Source: Prochlorococcus sp. AG-402-B19 (GTDB lineage Bacteria; Cyanobacteriota; Cyanobacteriia; PCC-6307; Cyanobiaceae). From it: a stretch of 34,704 nt of DNA. Below, piece by piece: positions 17,520-26,340 of the stretch. Below the pieces are notes generated by a model. That model was not told where the DNA came from. It searched no databases and saw only the letters and a program-made list of their open reading frames with translations. Location of the stretch: assembly GCA_003279615.1 (NCBI GenBank), contig QCHM01000013.1, positions 1-34,704 of the forward strand. The letters are read 5' to 3'. Numbering within the stretch: the stretch's first letter is position 1; every line of letters starts with the position of its first letter. A program made the translations under genes and the position numbers.

Positions 17520-18041
17520 TTGTCATTTTGCTTATTTAGTAAATGTAGGTCTTATAGGTGGATCCTAAAGAGGGAGTTGTTAACTGGTAAAAAAACGGTA
17601 ATTTTTATTGGTGTAAATCCCTCAAAAGCTAACGCATTAAATAGCGACAGGACTATTATTAGGATTATTAACTTTTGCTCGAAATGGAATTATAAAAATA
17701 TTTATGTAATTAATCTGTTTGGATTGATTTCAAGGTCTCCTTCTCAACTAACAAAAAGTATTGATCCAGTAGGCAAAAATAATGATTTAATTACTTTAAA
17801 AGCATTAGAATTTTGGAGGAAAAATATTAATTGTGATTTGTGGCTAGGATGGGGTGATAAGGGACAATTGTATAGACGTGATCTTGTGGTTCTGAAATTA
17901 ATTAAGAATCTTTCAAGTTTTGAGTTAAAGGAAAATAATCATTCCAGAAGAGTTTTAAGTTTGGGCTTCAGTAAAAAAGGGAATCCTCGTCATCCTCTTT
18001 ATATGCCTAAAGAATCTTTCTTAAAACCATTTGAGCAATAA
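17520..18041 (+). CDS. DUF1643 domain protein
   Basis: A 173-residue protein with the DUF1643 pattern: CRSYRWILKREL, then VIFIGVNPSKANALNSDRT (about 27-45), and later LWLGWGDKGQL. The family has no established activity. The frame begins immediately after an in-frame TGA, and the first codon, TTG 17520, is the only start that keeps the CRSYRW segment, so the start is uncertain. There is no signal peptide. It follows hli by 46 bases on the same strand; nothing links the functions. Confidence 0.75.
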   Translation: MSFCLFSKCRSYRWILKRELLTGKKTVIFIGVNPSKANALNSDRTIIRIINFCSKWNYKNIYVINLFGLISRSPSQLTKSIDPVGKNNDLITLKALEFWRKNINCDLWLGWGDKGQLYRRDLVVLKLIKNLSSFELKENNHSRRVLSLGFSKKGNPRHPLYMPKESFLKPFEQ

Positions 18042-18213
18042 ATTTTAAATTGTTTTTTTCAGTTATTTTTTTAAATGAAAATGTATAAATAATAATTGGA
18101 CTTTAAGGCTTACTATTGAAGAAGTTAATGTAGGTAAAATTAGCTTGTTAACGTATTGATTTTTTCAGATAGATTTTATGGATACTTTTTTATGTCTTCA
18201 TTCCTAATTGTTT

Positions 18214-19458
18214 ATGACTCCTGAGCGACTGGGTTTGCTCTGGGGTATCACAGTCTTCTCTGGAGCTGGAGCAAGATTATTGTCAGTGCTAACAGGACTT
18301 CCTGGGGTAGTTTTATTATTGCTATCTGGTTTATTGATTGGGAGATCAGGCCTTGGATTGGTTGAACCTTTAGATTTGGGAAAGGGGTTGGAGACAATAG
18401 TAGGTTTATTAGTAAGCCTTGTTTTATTTGATGGTGGTTTAAATCTTCGATTTCCTGGCGGAACAATCAAGTCAATAGTTTTAAGAATTTCTTCAATTAG
18501 ATTAATTATCTCACTGGCAGCTGGTTTCCTTGCCGCTCATTGGTTCGCAGGCCTTGGTTGGTCCGTAGCAGGAGTTTATAGCGCAATTGTTCTAGCTACT
18601 GGCCCAACAGTTGTAACTCCATTAGTTAGACAAATCCGACTTGCTTCACCCTTAAGTGATGTTCTTGAAGCTGAAGGTTTAATACTTGAACCTATTGGAG
18701 CAGTACTAGCCCTCTTATTGCTAGAGCTTATCGTTGGAGACTTGCATGGTTGGAAAGAGTTATTACTTGGTTTACTTTCAAGGCTTGGAGGAGGTGTGCT
18801 CATTGGTTCGATTGCAGGTCTATTGCTCTCAGAAGGTTTAAAGCGCTTAAGATCTGAGCCGTATGTTGGTATCAGATTGCAATTAACTCTTGGGGTGGTT
18901 TTTTTGCTTTATGGAGTATGTGAATGGTTATTACCAGAATCAGGCTTACCTGCATCTGTTGCAGCAGGATTTGTTGTAGGACAGAGACCTTGTACACAGG
19001 CGAATGAACTTGATAAATTAATTAGAGAATTAGCTCAGTTAGCTATAACTATGCTTTTCCCTTTACTAGCAGCAGATGTCTCATGGGGGGAATTAAGTCC
19101 TTTGGGGTGGGGAGGTATAACTTGTGTCCTTTTTCTCATGATTGTAGTTAGACCAATAGCAGTATCGATAGCAACTTATGGCTTACCTTTGGATAATAAA
19201 CAACGATTCTTTCTTGGATGGTTAGCGCCTCGTGGAATAGTTACTGCAGCAGTTGCTTCTTTATTCTCTATTAGATTAGAGCAGGCAGGCGTTTTAGGAG
19301 CAGGAAAACTTCAGGGATTAGTTTTTTTGACAATATTAATGACAGTAGGTATTCAAGGTTTAACAGCCCAACCATTAGCAAAAATGTTGGGCTTATTGGA
19401 CGAAGAAGAAAATCTAGAGAACCCTGCTGATGCGAGAACTATCTTTACTGAATCTTGA
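18214..19458 (+). CDS. Na+(K+)/H+ antiporter, CPA1/NhaP type
   Basis: A 414-residue membrane protein with about 12 hydrophobic segments. The [20 protein letters not shown] stretch (near 130-150) holds the unwound-helix motif of the monovalent cation:proton antiporter-1 family. [10 protein letters not shown] near 70 and [18 protein letters not shown] near 330-350 are also typical. It should exchange Na+ or K+ for H+ across the plasma membrane, useful for a marine cell. ATG 18214 is used; a TTG at 18208 would add two residues. Its last 45 bases overlap the 3' end of gltX on the other strand. Confidence 0.88.
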   Translation: MTPERLGLLWGITVFSGAGARLLSVLTGLPGVVLLLLSGLLIGRSGLGLVEPLDLGKGLETIVGLLVSLVLFDGGLNLRFPGGTIKSIVLRISSIRLIISLAAGFLAAHWFAGLGWSVAGVYSAIVLATGPTVVTPLVRQIRLASPLSDVLEAEGLILEPIGAVLALLLLELIVGDLHGWKELLLGLLSRLGGGVLIGSIAGLLLSEGLKRLRSEPYVGIRLQLTLGVVFLLYGVCEWLLPESGLPASVAAGFVVGQRPCTQANELDKLIRELAQLAITMLFPLLAADVSWGELSPLGWGGITCVLFLMIVVRPIAVSIATYGLPLDNKQRFFLGWLAPRGIVTAAVASLFSIRLEQAGVLGAGKLQGLVFLTILMTVGIQGLTAQPLAKMLGLLDEEENLENPADARTIFTES

Positions 19459-20844
19459 GAGCAAAACCCAACTCTTAATTAGATCAGGGCCATTTAGGGT
19501 TCCAAAAAGTGCAACTCTAAGACTTTTCATGACAAGTCCTTTTTTGACTTCGCATATTTTTGTTGCTTGATTTATTAAATTTACGGCTTCTGTATCGTCA
19601 ATAGGTGAAGAGTACGATTTCTTTAGATTCTCTAGAATGAAATTTAAAACTTGTTTAGCTTCTTTTATTTCTAATTGTTTTTTACCATCTGTACTTAAAG
19701 TTGGCTCTTCAAAAAAAGGTTTTGCTTGATCAACTCCATCATTTATAAGAACCATTGATGGTCCTAATAGCTCAACAAGGTTAATACCCCATTCTTTACT
19801 AGGTAGTTCCCATCCGTTTTTTTTAAACAAAGGTTCTAAATTGTCTAATAAGGTTTTTGGATTCATTTCATGAATTACTTGTGAGTTGAGCCAGTTCAAT
19901 TTGTCCCAATCAAATTTTGCTGAAGCTTTATTTACCTTTTCAAAACTGAAAACTTCTGAAATTTCTGAAATTTTAAATCTTTCATTAATTCCATCAGGCA
20001 CAGACCAGCCAAGAAGAGTCATGTAGTTAGCCATCGCTTCGGATGTATAACCCATTTCCTTGAAGTCAGATATTGAGGTAACCCCATCCCTTTTTGAAAG
20101 TTTTTTACCTTCAGAATTAAGAATTAAAGGTGTATGAGCAAAAATAGGAATTTTTAGATCAAGAGCCTCGTATAGAAGAATTTGTTTTGCTGTATTTGCA
20201 AGATGATCTTCTCCCCTTATTACATGGGAGATTTTCATTGAAGAATCATCAGCTACGACTACAAGGTTATATAAGGGATCCCCTATTGAATCTGCTGGTG
20301 CTCTTCGAGCAATGACCATATCACCGCCTAAATCTTTTCCGCTCCAATTCATTTTTCCTCGGATTAAGTCATTCCATGAAATTAATTTTTGATCATTGAT
20401 TTTGAATCGGATAACCGGTTCTCTCCCGGCCTTTATAAAATTTGACTCTTGCTCTTGAGTTAAGTCTCTGTGCCTATTGTCATACCTTGGAGCCAAACCA
20501 TTTTTCTTTTGAGTTTCTCTCATTTCATCTAACTCAGATTCTGATGCATAACATCTATATGCAAATCCTTTATTGATAAGAGTTTCGATAATTTGTTTAT
20601 GTTCATTAACTCTTTCACTTTGAATGATTGGAGGTTCATTCCAGTTAATTCCAAGCCAATTAAGTCCTTCGAATATATTTTTTACATATTCATCTTTTGA
20701 GCGCTCAAGATCAGTATCTTCAATTCTTAAGAGAAACGTGCCACCTTCTTTTTTTGCAAATAGCCAGTTAAAAAGAGCTGTTCTTGCTGTCCCTAGATGA
20801 AGCGTTCCTGTTGGACTTGGTGCCAATCTTACCCTAACTTTCAA
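19414..20844 (-). CDS. gltX: Glutamyl-tRNA synthetase
   Basis: 476 residues from TTG 20844. The protein then begins [18 protein letters not shown], with the HIGH-type motif HLGT at 16-19 and the KMSKS-type motif KLSKR at 248-252. It charges tRNA-Glu, which feeds both translation and, through the C5 pathway, tetrapyrrole synthesis. An open frame extends further upstream to 20892, but that part runs into the tRNA-Asp gene (20866-20939), so the TTG is preferred. The 3' end overlaps the antiporter gene by 45 bases. Whether the enzyme is discriminating cannot be judged by eye. Confidence 0.95.
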   Translation of the reverse strand: MKVRVRLAPSPTGTLHLGTARTALFNWLFAKKEGGTFLLRIEDTDLERSKDEYVKNIFEGLNWLGINWNEPPIIQSERVNEHKQIIETLINKGFAYRCYASESELDEMRETQKKNGLAPRYDNRHRDLTQEQESNFIKAGREPVIRFKINDQKLISWNDLIRGKMNWSGKDLGGDMVIARRAPADSIGDPLYNLVVVADDSSMKISHVIRGEDHLANTAKQILLYEALDLKIPIFAHTPLILNSEGKKLSKRDGVTSISDFKEMGYTSEAMANYMTLLGWSVPDGINERFKISEISEVFSFEKVNKASAKFDWDKLNWLNSQVIHEMNPKTLLDNLEPLFKKNGWELPSKEWGINLVELLGPSMVLINDGVDQAKPFFEEPTLSTDGKKQLEIKEAKQVLNFILENLKKSYSSPIDDTEAVNLINQATKICEVKKGLVMKSLRVALFGTLNGPDLIKSWVLLSRFSKDSSRISRVL

Positions 20845-20865
20845 AGCTCTTAATCGATTTAGATA

Positions 20866-20939
20866 CGGGACCGACGGGATTCGAACCCGCAACTTCCGCC
20901 GTGACAGGGCGGTGCTCTAACCAGTTGAACTACGGTCCC
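20866..20939 (-). tRNA. trnD: tRNA-Asp (GTC)
   Basis: The 74-nt gene folds as a complete cloverleaf. The acceptor GGGACCG pairs with CGGTCCC and is followed by discriminator G. The anticodon stem CCGCC/GGCGG encloses CTGTCAC with anticodon GTC, and the T loop reads GGTTCGAATCC. No CCA is encoded. It lies 21 bases upstream of the gltX start. Confidence 0.97.
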
Positions 20940-20955
20940 AGTTTTGTTCTTTAAA

Positions 20956-20984
20956 AAGGATTTTATCTTTTATTAGAAATCCTT
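20956..20984 (-). terminator. Candidate terminator before tRNA-Asp
   Basis: AAGGATTT (20956-20963) and AAATCCTT (20977-20984) form a perfect 8-bp stem with a 13-base loop. On the minus strand it is followed by a short T run. It lies downstream of the 62-residue protein gene and just upstream of tRNA-Asp, so it could end the rplS-trnW-hcp transcript. The loop is long and the T run short, so it may be weak. Confidence 0.35.
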
Positions 20985-21140
20985 CCTAGAGATCCAAAGA
21001 GTATCAACCTAAAAATGCCTTCTAGTCAACTAAGGATTAATTTTGTTGACTTAAAAACTTTTTTAAAAGTTTATATCAGCTAAAACTCTATAAAAAGAGT
21101 TTATTGGACATGAAATAAAACTAGACAAGTTGATAAGTAT

Positions 21141-21329
21141 TTAAGGACGGAAACCTGCAGGCTCTATAAGCCTAACTTGATTTCCACGAGCTGTGAACTC
21201 GCGGCCTTGGTCGCTTTGCACTACGACACGACCACCTGATTTTACACGAATAACTCGAGCCCTGACCCAGCCTAGTGCGGCTGACTCAAGAACTTTTACG
21301 ACATCGCCAGGTTGAAGATCCAACTCCAT
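21141..21329 (-). CDS. 62-residue hyperconserved picocyanobacterial protein (Hcp)
   Basis: The 62-residue sequence begins MELDLQPGDVVKVLESAALG and ends in RLIEPAGFRP. I recognise it as the hyperconserved protein reported in Prochlorococcus and marine Synechococcus, whose sequence hardly varies. The GDVVKV, RVIRVKSGGRVVV and QVRLIE pattern suggests a small beta-barrel of SH3/KOW type. It lies between tRNA-Trp and tRNA-Asp and near rplS, so a link to the ribosome or RNA is plausible but inferred. The gene is visibly richer in G+C than its surroundings, fitting strong selection on sequence or expression. Confidence 0.85.
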   Translation of the reverse strand: MELDLQPGDVVKVLESAALGWVRARVIRVKSGGRVVVQSDQGREFTARGNQVRLIEPAGFRP

Positions 21330-21364
21330 TCTTTAAAATAGTAACTGCAGAAAGGGTTTTCGAA

Positions 21365-21437
21365 CGCGCCGTGGAGGACTTGAACCCCCGACATCAGGTT
21401 TTGGAGACCTGCGTTCTACCAACTGAACTAACGGCGC
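21365..21437 (-). tRNA. trnW: tRNA-Trp (CCA)
   Basis: A 73-nt cloverleaf: acceptor GCGCCGT pairs with ACGGCGC, with discriminator G. The anticodon arm CAGGT/ACCTG encloses CTCCAAA, giving anticodon CCA. The T arm is GGGGGTTCAAGTCCTCC. It lies 35 bases upstream of the 62-residue protein gene and 59 bases downstream of rplS, probably in one transcript. Confidence 0.97.
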
Positions 21438-21496
21438 ATTTTATATACCCTCAAGTCATTGTGAAACAATGACTTTTGATTTAGGAGGCCGAAACC

Positions 21497-21973
21497 TCAG
21501 CGGTCGAAGCGCTGCTTTACGCGTGTGGCTTTGCCCACCCGCTCCCGCAGATAGAAAAGCTTCGCTCTTCTTACTTTACCTCGGCGTTCAACCTTAATGG
21601 ATGCAACTTGAGGACTGTGAACCAGAAAAATTCTTTCAACTCCTATACCTTGGAAAATTCGCCTTACTGTGATTGTTTGATTAATTCCTCCATGTCTCTT
21701 TGCTATTACAACACCTTCGTAAGGTTGAACCCTCTCTTTATTACCCTCACTAATGCGAACACCAACACGAACAGTGTCTCCAACATAGATTTCTGGGAGC
21801 CCTTTGTTTTGTTGTGCTTCTTCAAAAGTCTTTATTATTTCTGCAGGAGAGAGCTTTTTAACTGAAAAATTTTTTTCACTAGAAGAATTTTTTAATCCAG
21901 TATCCACTGGAGAATTTGATTCATCTTCAACGCTTACCTCTTTAGATGAGGGCTCTTTCGAATCAACTGTCAT
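21497..21973 (-). CDS. rplS: 50S ribosomal protein L19 with N-terminal extension
   Basis: A 158-residue protein from ATG 21973 (a TTG at 21979 is also in frame). The C-terminal about 110 residues are L19: [20 protein letters not shown], then [26 protein letters not shown] and the C-terminal [13 protein letters not shown]19 lies at the 30S-50S interface. The first 40 or so residues are an extra acidic, Ser/Glu-rich tail ([17 protein letters not shown]) not present in E. coli L19. It heads a minus-strand group with tRNA-Trp and the 62-residue protein. Confidence 0.95.
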   Translation of the reverse strand: MTVDSKEPSSKEVSVEDESNSPVDTGLKNSSSEKNFSVKKLSPAEIIKTFEEAQQNKGLPEIYVGDTVRVGVRISEGNKERVQPYEGVVIAKRHGGINQTITVRRIFQGIGVERIFLVHSPQVASIKVERRGKVRRAKLFYLRERVGKATRVKQRFDR

Positions 21974-22273
21974 CACCAATTACTTTTAAATTGACCGAAC
22001 TTATATTGTAACCGCTTGCTTCTCAAATTAAAAATTTTTTGTGTGTATTTAATCTTGTGATCGTTATTTGGCCAAAATTCTCCATTTCTGTTTAATTTCT
22101 CTTTAAGGAGGTTTCAGAGGAAATTAGTCATTGATACTTTTTAATTGATATGGAAACTTTATTAAATAAAAGAATATTTTCAATAAAACTGTCCCTCTAC
22201 ATTTGATAGCTTATCTATTATGAAATTTATCAACAGCATTCAATTTTCGAGGTTTTTACTTTTTTTATAAACA
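21974..22273. other. 300-base intergenic region between rplS and map
   Basis: The starts of rplS and map diverge here, so both promoters should lie within. It is AT-rich. TAAGGAGGT (22104-22112) is complementary to the 16S rRNA 3' end, but no sensible start codon follows it. Apart from an 18-codon frame from an ATG at about 22150, I see no gene or clear RNA fold. Confidence 0.4.
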
Positions 22274-23113
22274 ATGAAACTTTTCTCTGATCTTCTTGCT
22301 TCTGCAAATTCTAAAATGCCTAGCAATAATGGACCCATCATTAAACAGAGAAGAGGAGTTGAAATTAAGTCTTCGAGAGAGATAGAAATTATGCGTAAAT
22401 CTAGTAAAATCGTTGCAACTGTATTGAGTGAGATTAGAGATTTAGTTAAACCAGGAATGACAACTTTAGATCTAGATGATTATGCAGAAAAACGAATTAG
22501 AGATCATGGTGCTGAACCAAGCTTTAAGGGATATCATGGATTCCCTGGTAGTATTTGTTCAAGTATTAATAATGAAGTCGTTCACGGAATCCCAAGCAAG
22601 AAAAAAATCATCAAAGAGGGGGATTTGCTGAAAGTAGATACAGGAGCATTTTTTAATGGGTACCACGGTGATAGTTGTATTACTATTTGTCTTGGTAAAA
22701 CTTCAGATGAAGCAATCGAATTAAGTAAAGTTGCTCAAGAAGCTTTAATGCTAGGCATAAAGCAAATAAGGCCAGGGAACAAACTTCTTGATTTAGCTGG
22801 AGCTATAGAAGATCATGTAAAAGCTAATGGTTTTAGTATTGTTGAAGATTACACAGGGCATGGAGTCGGACGGAATCTTCATGAGGAACCTTCGGTATTT
22901 AATTTTAGAACGAATGACCTACCAAATGTCACACTAAGAGAGGGAATGACTATTGCAGTAGAACCTATTGTTAACCTTGGAACAAAATTCTGTAAAACTC
23001 TTCGTGATGGATGGACAGTAATTACAAAAGATGGGAATCTCTCTGCTCAATGGGAGCATACTGTACTAGTCACAAAAGATGGTTTTGAGATACTTACTGA
23101 TAGAGGGGATTAA
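22274..23113 (+). CDS. map: Methionine aminopeptidase, type I
   Basis: A 279-residue enzyme that removes the initiator Met from nascent proteins. All five metal ligands are visible: Asp122, Asp133, His196, Glu230 and Glu261, plus substrate-contacting His104 (VVHGIP). [14 protein letters not shown] (195-208) is the type I signature. About 25 residues precede the catalytic domain, longer than in the E. coli enzyme. There is no Zn-finger SRC motif. It converges on the SDR gene, 15 bases away. Confidence 0.95.
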   Translation: MKLFSDLLASANSKMPSNNGPIIKQRRGVEIKSSREIEIMRKSSKIVATVLSEIRDLVKPGMTTLDLDDYAEKRIRDHGAEPSFKGYHGFPGSICSSINNEVVHGIPSKKKIIKEGDLLKVDTGAFFNGYHGDSCITICLGKTSDEAIELSKVAQEALMLGIKQIRPGNKLLDLAGAIEDHVKANGFSIVEDYTGHGVGRNLHEEPSVFNFRTNDLPNVTLREGMTIAVEPIVNLGTKFCKTLRDGWTVITKDGNLSAQWEHTVLVTKDGFEILTDRGD

Positions 23114-23128
23114 CTATAGTTGAATAGA

Positions 23129-23881
23129 TTATCTTGAGTAGATTTTTATTATAAGCATTGAATATATTATTCTAATGAATTCAATTATTGGCATTAATAA
23201 ATAAGTTATTGGATTCGGAGTTACTATGATTAAATAATCTTTTTTTTCTGCTTTTTTAATTATCTGCTTTGCTACAAACTCAGGACTTAAGATTCCTGCT
23301 GGATTTAGTTTTGATTTAAAAGGACCCAGAATTAGTTTTTTAATAATAAGTGAATTATTTTTTTCAATTAATAGTTTACTTTTCTTTAAGCTTATTATTT
23401 CACCTATTAGACGTTTCGTTATTTCATATGCAGGACTGAATGCTATTTGGATTTCTGCTTCAGATGTGTTTATCCATATTTCCTTAGAATTATATTTATT
23501 TATGTTCTTATTTTTGGGTGCTAATTCTTCGAATATTTGAATGAGTCGCCAATGACTAAGTGCATTTATTTCTATGGCTTTATTGATTTCATTTGAGTCA
23601 ATAAGTTCTTTTGGATTAAATCCATGATTAAGTATTAAAATATCAATATCAGTAAGTTTACTTGAAAGAAGCTTCTCTTCTCCACATGACCAAAATATAA
23701 AATCATCGGGAGTGATTCCACAAGAGTTATTATTATTATTTTTACTATGAGTTAAACCAACTACATAAGCCCCATTTCTTTTGAGTTCTTCAATCAGAGA
23801 TTTGCCAAGACTCCCGCTCGCTCCAGTTATGGCGATTTTTAAACCTTGAAATCTTGATTTATCTGATAAGTCCTTTTTCAT
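23129..23881 (-). CDS. Short-chain dehydrogenase/reductase, atypical
   Basis: 250 residues from ATG 23881. The nucleotide-binding motif TGASGSLG is at 19-26. NHGFNP (85-90) stands where NNAG is usual. Ser140, Tyr152 and Lys156 (YEITK) give the catalytic set. The C-terminal 25 residues are hydrophobic (around YLLMPIIEFIRIIY), suggesting a membrane-attached protein. Substrate unknown. The open frame continues 61 codons upstream to 24064 and into the start of the divergent gene, but that part has no family similarity, so I use ATG 23881. It may act on a lipid or pigment precursor; that is inference. Confidence 0.75.
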   Translation of the reverse strand: MKKDLSDKSRFQGLKIAITGASGSLGKSLIEELKRNGAYVVGLTHSKNNNNNSCGITPDDFIFWSCGEEKLLSSKLTDIDILILNHGFNPKELIDSNEINKAIEINALSHWRLIQIFEELAPKNKNINKYNSKEIWINTSEAEIQIAFSPAYEITKRLIGEIISLKKSKLLIEKNNSLIIKKLILGPFKSKLNPAGILSPEFVAKQIIKKAEKKDYLIIVTPNPITYLLMPIIEFIRIIYSMLIIKIYSR

Positions 23882-24027
23882 TTGTTTGGATTCATGTGTT
23901 GCTCTCAAAAAATTAGAAATTACTAGAGAATTTTGTTTAATTAGAATTTTATACGGATTTGGTGTTGAGAACTTTTTCAAAAAGCCTAAACTTATAAAGT
24001 TATTAATTCGTGTCAGGTCTTTAATTA

Positions 24028-25119
24028 ATGAGCAAGACCTTTTTAATTGGATCGTGTGAACCATTTAGTGGCAAGTCAGCATTAGTTCTTGGAATAGCAA
24101 GAAATTTAATTGCTTCAAATCATTTGGTTAGATTTGGGAAGCCATTAGCCACGAGCCTTGAATTAAATGTCTCAGAAGGAGGAGACATTCAAGACATGAT
24201 TGATGATGATGTCAGGTTTGTTGGCGAGACATTGAAATTATCTGTTGATGATTTAATCCCTTCTATTCAATTTTTAGCTGCCTCTACTGCTAGTAAGAGG
24301 ATTCAAGATAGTATTTTAGATGCTGGAACTAAATTTGGTGAGTTCAAATCATATCTTGATTCTTCTAAAGATGTTATAAATATTCTTGAAGCAGCAGGTA
24401 GCTTGCATGAGGGACTTTTATACGGATTAAGTCTTAGTCAACTCGCTAAAGGTTTGGACGCTAAAGTTTTGCTTGCTCATTTTTGGCAAGATAGTAGAAG
24501 TGTTGAAGCTTTATTGGAGGCTAAAAATCAACTAGGCGATCATTTAAGTGGTGTTGTCTTGAATGCGGTGAATCCTGATCAAATTAAGGAAATCAAAGAG
24601 AAAATAGTTCCATCTCTTAAGAAATTAGGTTTAGATGTTTTTGGTGTGATGCCTCGATCCCCTTTATTGAGAAGTGTCACTGTGGAAGAACTTGTGAGAC
24701 GTCTAAATGCACGAGTTATTTGTTGTTCTGAAAGGCTTGAATTAATGGTTGAAACACTCAGTATCGGAGCGATGAGTGTGAACTCTGCAATGGAATTTTT
24801 CCGGAGAAGGCGAAATATGGCTGTTGTAACAGGCGCTGATCGAACTGATATCCAGTTGGCAGCTTTAGAGGCTTCCACTCAATGTTTAATACTGACAGGA
24901 GCAGGTGAGCCTTTGCCTCAACTAATTAATAGATCAGAAGAACTAGAAGTTCCATTACTCAAAGTTGATAGGGATACTCTTTCTACAGTTGAGGTTATTG
25001 AGCAAGCATTTGGACATGTTCGTCTTCATGAGACAGTTAAGGCCACTTACGCTTTTCGCTTGGTTCAAGAACATTGTGATCTTGATCAAATCTTTAAAAC
25101 TTTGGGAATTTCTTCTTGA
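24028..25119 (+). CDS. BioD-like/DRTGG-domain protein (stand-alone Pta N-terminal type)
   Basis: A 363-residue protein resembling the N-terminal half of long phosphotransacetylases (COG0857). A P-loop-like motif, GSCEPFSGKSALV (8-20), opens a dethiobiotin-synthetase-like NTPase domain that covers about 1-210. A DRTGG-type domain follows (about 215-330), in which the eponymous motif reads ADRTD. No acetyltransferase domain follows. The family is widespread in cyanobacteria with no proven activity; a nucleotide-sensing role is plausible. It is divergent from the SDR gene and 39 bases ahead of the DprA-like gene, probably one operon. Confidence 0.8.
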   Translation: MSKTFLIGSCEPFSGKSALVLGIARNLIASNHLVRFGKPLATSLELNVSEGGDIQDMIDDDVRFVGETLKLSVDDLIPSIQFLAASTASKRIQDSILDAGTKFGEFKSYLDSSKDVINILEAAGSLHEGLLYGLSLSQLAKGLDAKVLLAHFWQDSRSVEALLEAKNQLGDHLSGVVLNAVNPDQIKEIKEKIVPSLKKLGLDVFGVMPRSPLLRSVTVEELVRRLNARVICCSERLELMVETLSIGAMSVNSAMEFFRRRRNMAVVTGADRTDIQLAALEASTQCLILTGAGEPLPQLINRSEELEVPLLKVDRDTLSTVEVIEQAFGHVRLHETVKATYAFRLVQEHCDLDQIFKTLGISS

Positions 25120-25158
25120 GTTCATGAATAGTGCTAACTTTAAATTATCTGAATTAGT

Positions 25159-25677
25159 ATGTCCTTGAGCCGATCACTCGATCTTCCAGCATTGGGACGA
25201 GTCGATACTCTCGCTCAGGAATTGGCCTTGTTGAAAAATGAGGGTAAAAGAAGAATTGCTTTTCTTGGTAGTAGGCATGTCCCTGTAGTTTCAATACATA
25301 TTGTCGAATTGATAGCACGGTCTTTAGCTCAGGAAGGCCATTCGATAATCACGTCAGGTTCTCAAGGTGTAAATGCTGCTGTAATTCGAGCTGTTTTAGA
25401 TGTCAAGCCCTCTCTATTAACTGTTTTATTGCCTCAATCCCTTGATAGGCAAACTTCAGAGGTAAAGGATCTTCTTGGTAATGTTTTACATTTAATAGAA
25501 AAAGAGGACAATAACGATTTGCCGTTGCCAATGGCCAGTAGTCTTTGTAATCAAGAAATTATTAATAGATGTGATCAGTTGATTTGTTTTGCTTTTCATG
25601 ATAGTGAAACATTATTGAGTAGTTGTCATAGTGCTGAAGATATGGGAAAAATAGTGAGCCTTATGTTTTTTGATTAA
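25159..25677 (+). CDS. DprA/SLOG-like Rossmann-fold protein
   Basis: A 172-residue protein with the nucleotide-binding pattern of the SLOG superfamily: RIAFLGSRHVP (about 32-42) and ITSGSQGVNAAVIRAVL (about 64-80), similar to the core of DprA. DprA loads RecA on incoming single-stranded DNA. Here the N-terminal SAM-like and C-terminal winged-helix domains of full DprA are absent. It could be a reduced DNA-processing factor, or a nucleotide-binding protein of other function. It is followed by a strong hairpin terminator. Confidence 0.65.
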   Translation: MSLSRSLDLPALGRVDTLAQELALLKNEGKRRIAFLGSRHVPVVSIHIVELIARSLAQEGHSIITSGSQGVNAAVIRAVLDVKPSLLTVLLPQSLDRQTSEVKDLLGNVLHLIEKEDNNDLPLPMASSLCNQEIINRCDQLICFAFHDSETLLSSCHSAEDMGKIVSLMFFD

Positions 25678-25689
25678 TTTTTTATTCAA

Positions 25690-25715
25690 AAAAATATCTA
25701 TTTATAGATATTTTT
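25690..25715 (+). terminator. Rho-independent-like terminator after the DprA-like gene
   Basis: AAAAATATCTA and TAGATATTTTT form a perfect 11-bp stem with loop TTTA, ending in T-rich sequence. It lies 12 bases after the stop at 25677. It is AT-rich, so of moderate stability. Confidence 0.55.
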
Positions 25716-25800
25716 ATTAGTCTGCAAAATATCTTTTAAGTACATTTATAAGCAATTTGCTTTTTTGTTCATAAAATGGTGGCAACAAATTCAAATTTTT

Positions 25801-26298
25801 ATGCCTTCTTCTTATTCTTTTGATGTAGTTTCAGAATTTGATCAGCAGGAATTAGTCAATGCTATTGATCAATTGAGAAGAGAAGTTGATCAAAGATATG
25901 ATCTTAAAGATTCAAAGACCAAAATAGATATTCAAGAAAATGAATTATCTATTGTTTCTCTGAGCGAGATGACAATCCAATCTGTAAAAGATATTTTATT
26001 ACAGAAGGCTACTAAAAGGAATTTATCACTAAAGATATTTGATTTTCAAAGAATTGAAACCATAGGAGGAAATATGGTAATGCAAGCTGTTAAATTAAAG
26101 AAAGGTTTGCCTCAAGAAATCTCAAAGAAATTAAGCAAGTTAGTTCGAGATAATATGAAAAAAGTAACTGTCTCAATACAAGGAGATAGTTTAAGAATCA
26201 CAGGCAAAAATAAAGATGATTTGCAATCTGCAATTAATTTAATTAAGAAGCAGGAAGATGATTTAGAAATAGCTCTACAATTTCAAAATTATAGATAG
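25801..26298 (+). CDS. YajQ-family nucleotide-binding protein
   Basis: 165 residues from ATG 25801, beginning MPSSYSFDVVSEFDQQE as usual for the family. An in-frame TTG at 25765 would add 12 residues that do not fit. Two alpha-beta domains are visible, with QRYDLKDSKT near 38-47 and GDSLRITGKNKDDLQ near 130-144. In Xanthomonas and Pseudomonas, YajQ proteins bind cyclic di-GMP; whether this one does is unknown. It is a soluble cytosolic protein. It stands between two terminator-like or open spacers and may be transcribed alone. Confidence 0.9.
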   Translation: MPSSYSFDVVSEFDQQELVNAIDQLRREVDQRYDLKDSKTKIDIQENELSIVSLSEMTIQSVKDILLQKATKRNLSLKIFDFQRIETIGGNMVMQAVKLKKGLPQEISKKLSKLVRDNMKKVTVSIQGDSLRITGKNKDDLQSAINLIKKQEDDLEIALQFQNYR

Positions 26299-26340
26299 TA
26301 AATTGATACATAGAAATTTTATTTATCAAGATTTTTTATT

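Noticed and set aside
20845-20892. Longer N-terminus for GltX
   Set aside because: The extra codons run into the tRNA-Asp gene and do not belong to the GltX family start; TTG 20844 gives the normal N-terminus.
21055-21102. Two small hairpins between the 62-residue protein gene and tRNA-Asp
   Set aside because: Stems are 6-8 A/T-rich pairs without a good T run after them; the stem at 20956-20984 is the better terminator candidate.
22104-22112. Perfect anti-16S sequence TAAGGAGGT
   Set aside because: No ATG, GTG or TTG at suitable distance opens a usable frame, so it does not mark a gene.
23882-24064. 61-codon extension of the SDR protein
   Set aside because: It overlaps the start of the divergent Pta-like gene and has no SDR similarity; ATG 23881 gives a normal fold start.
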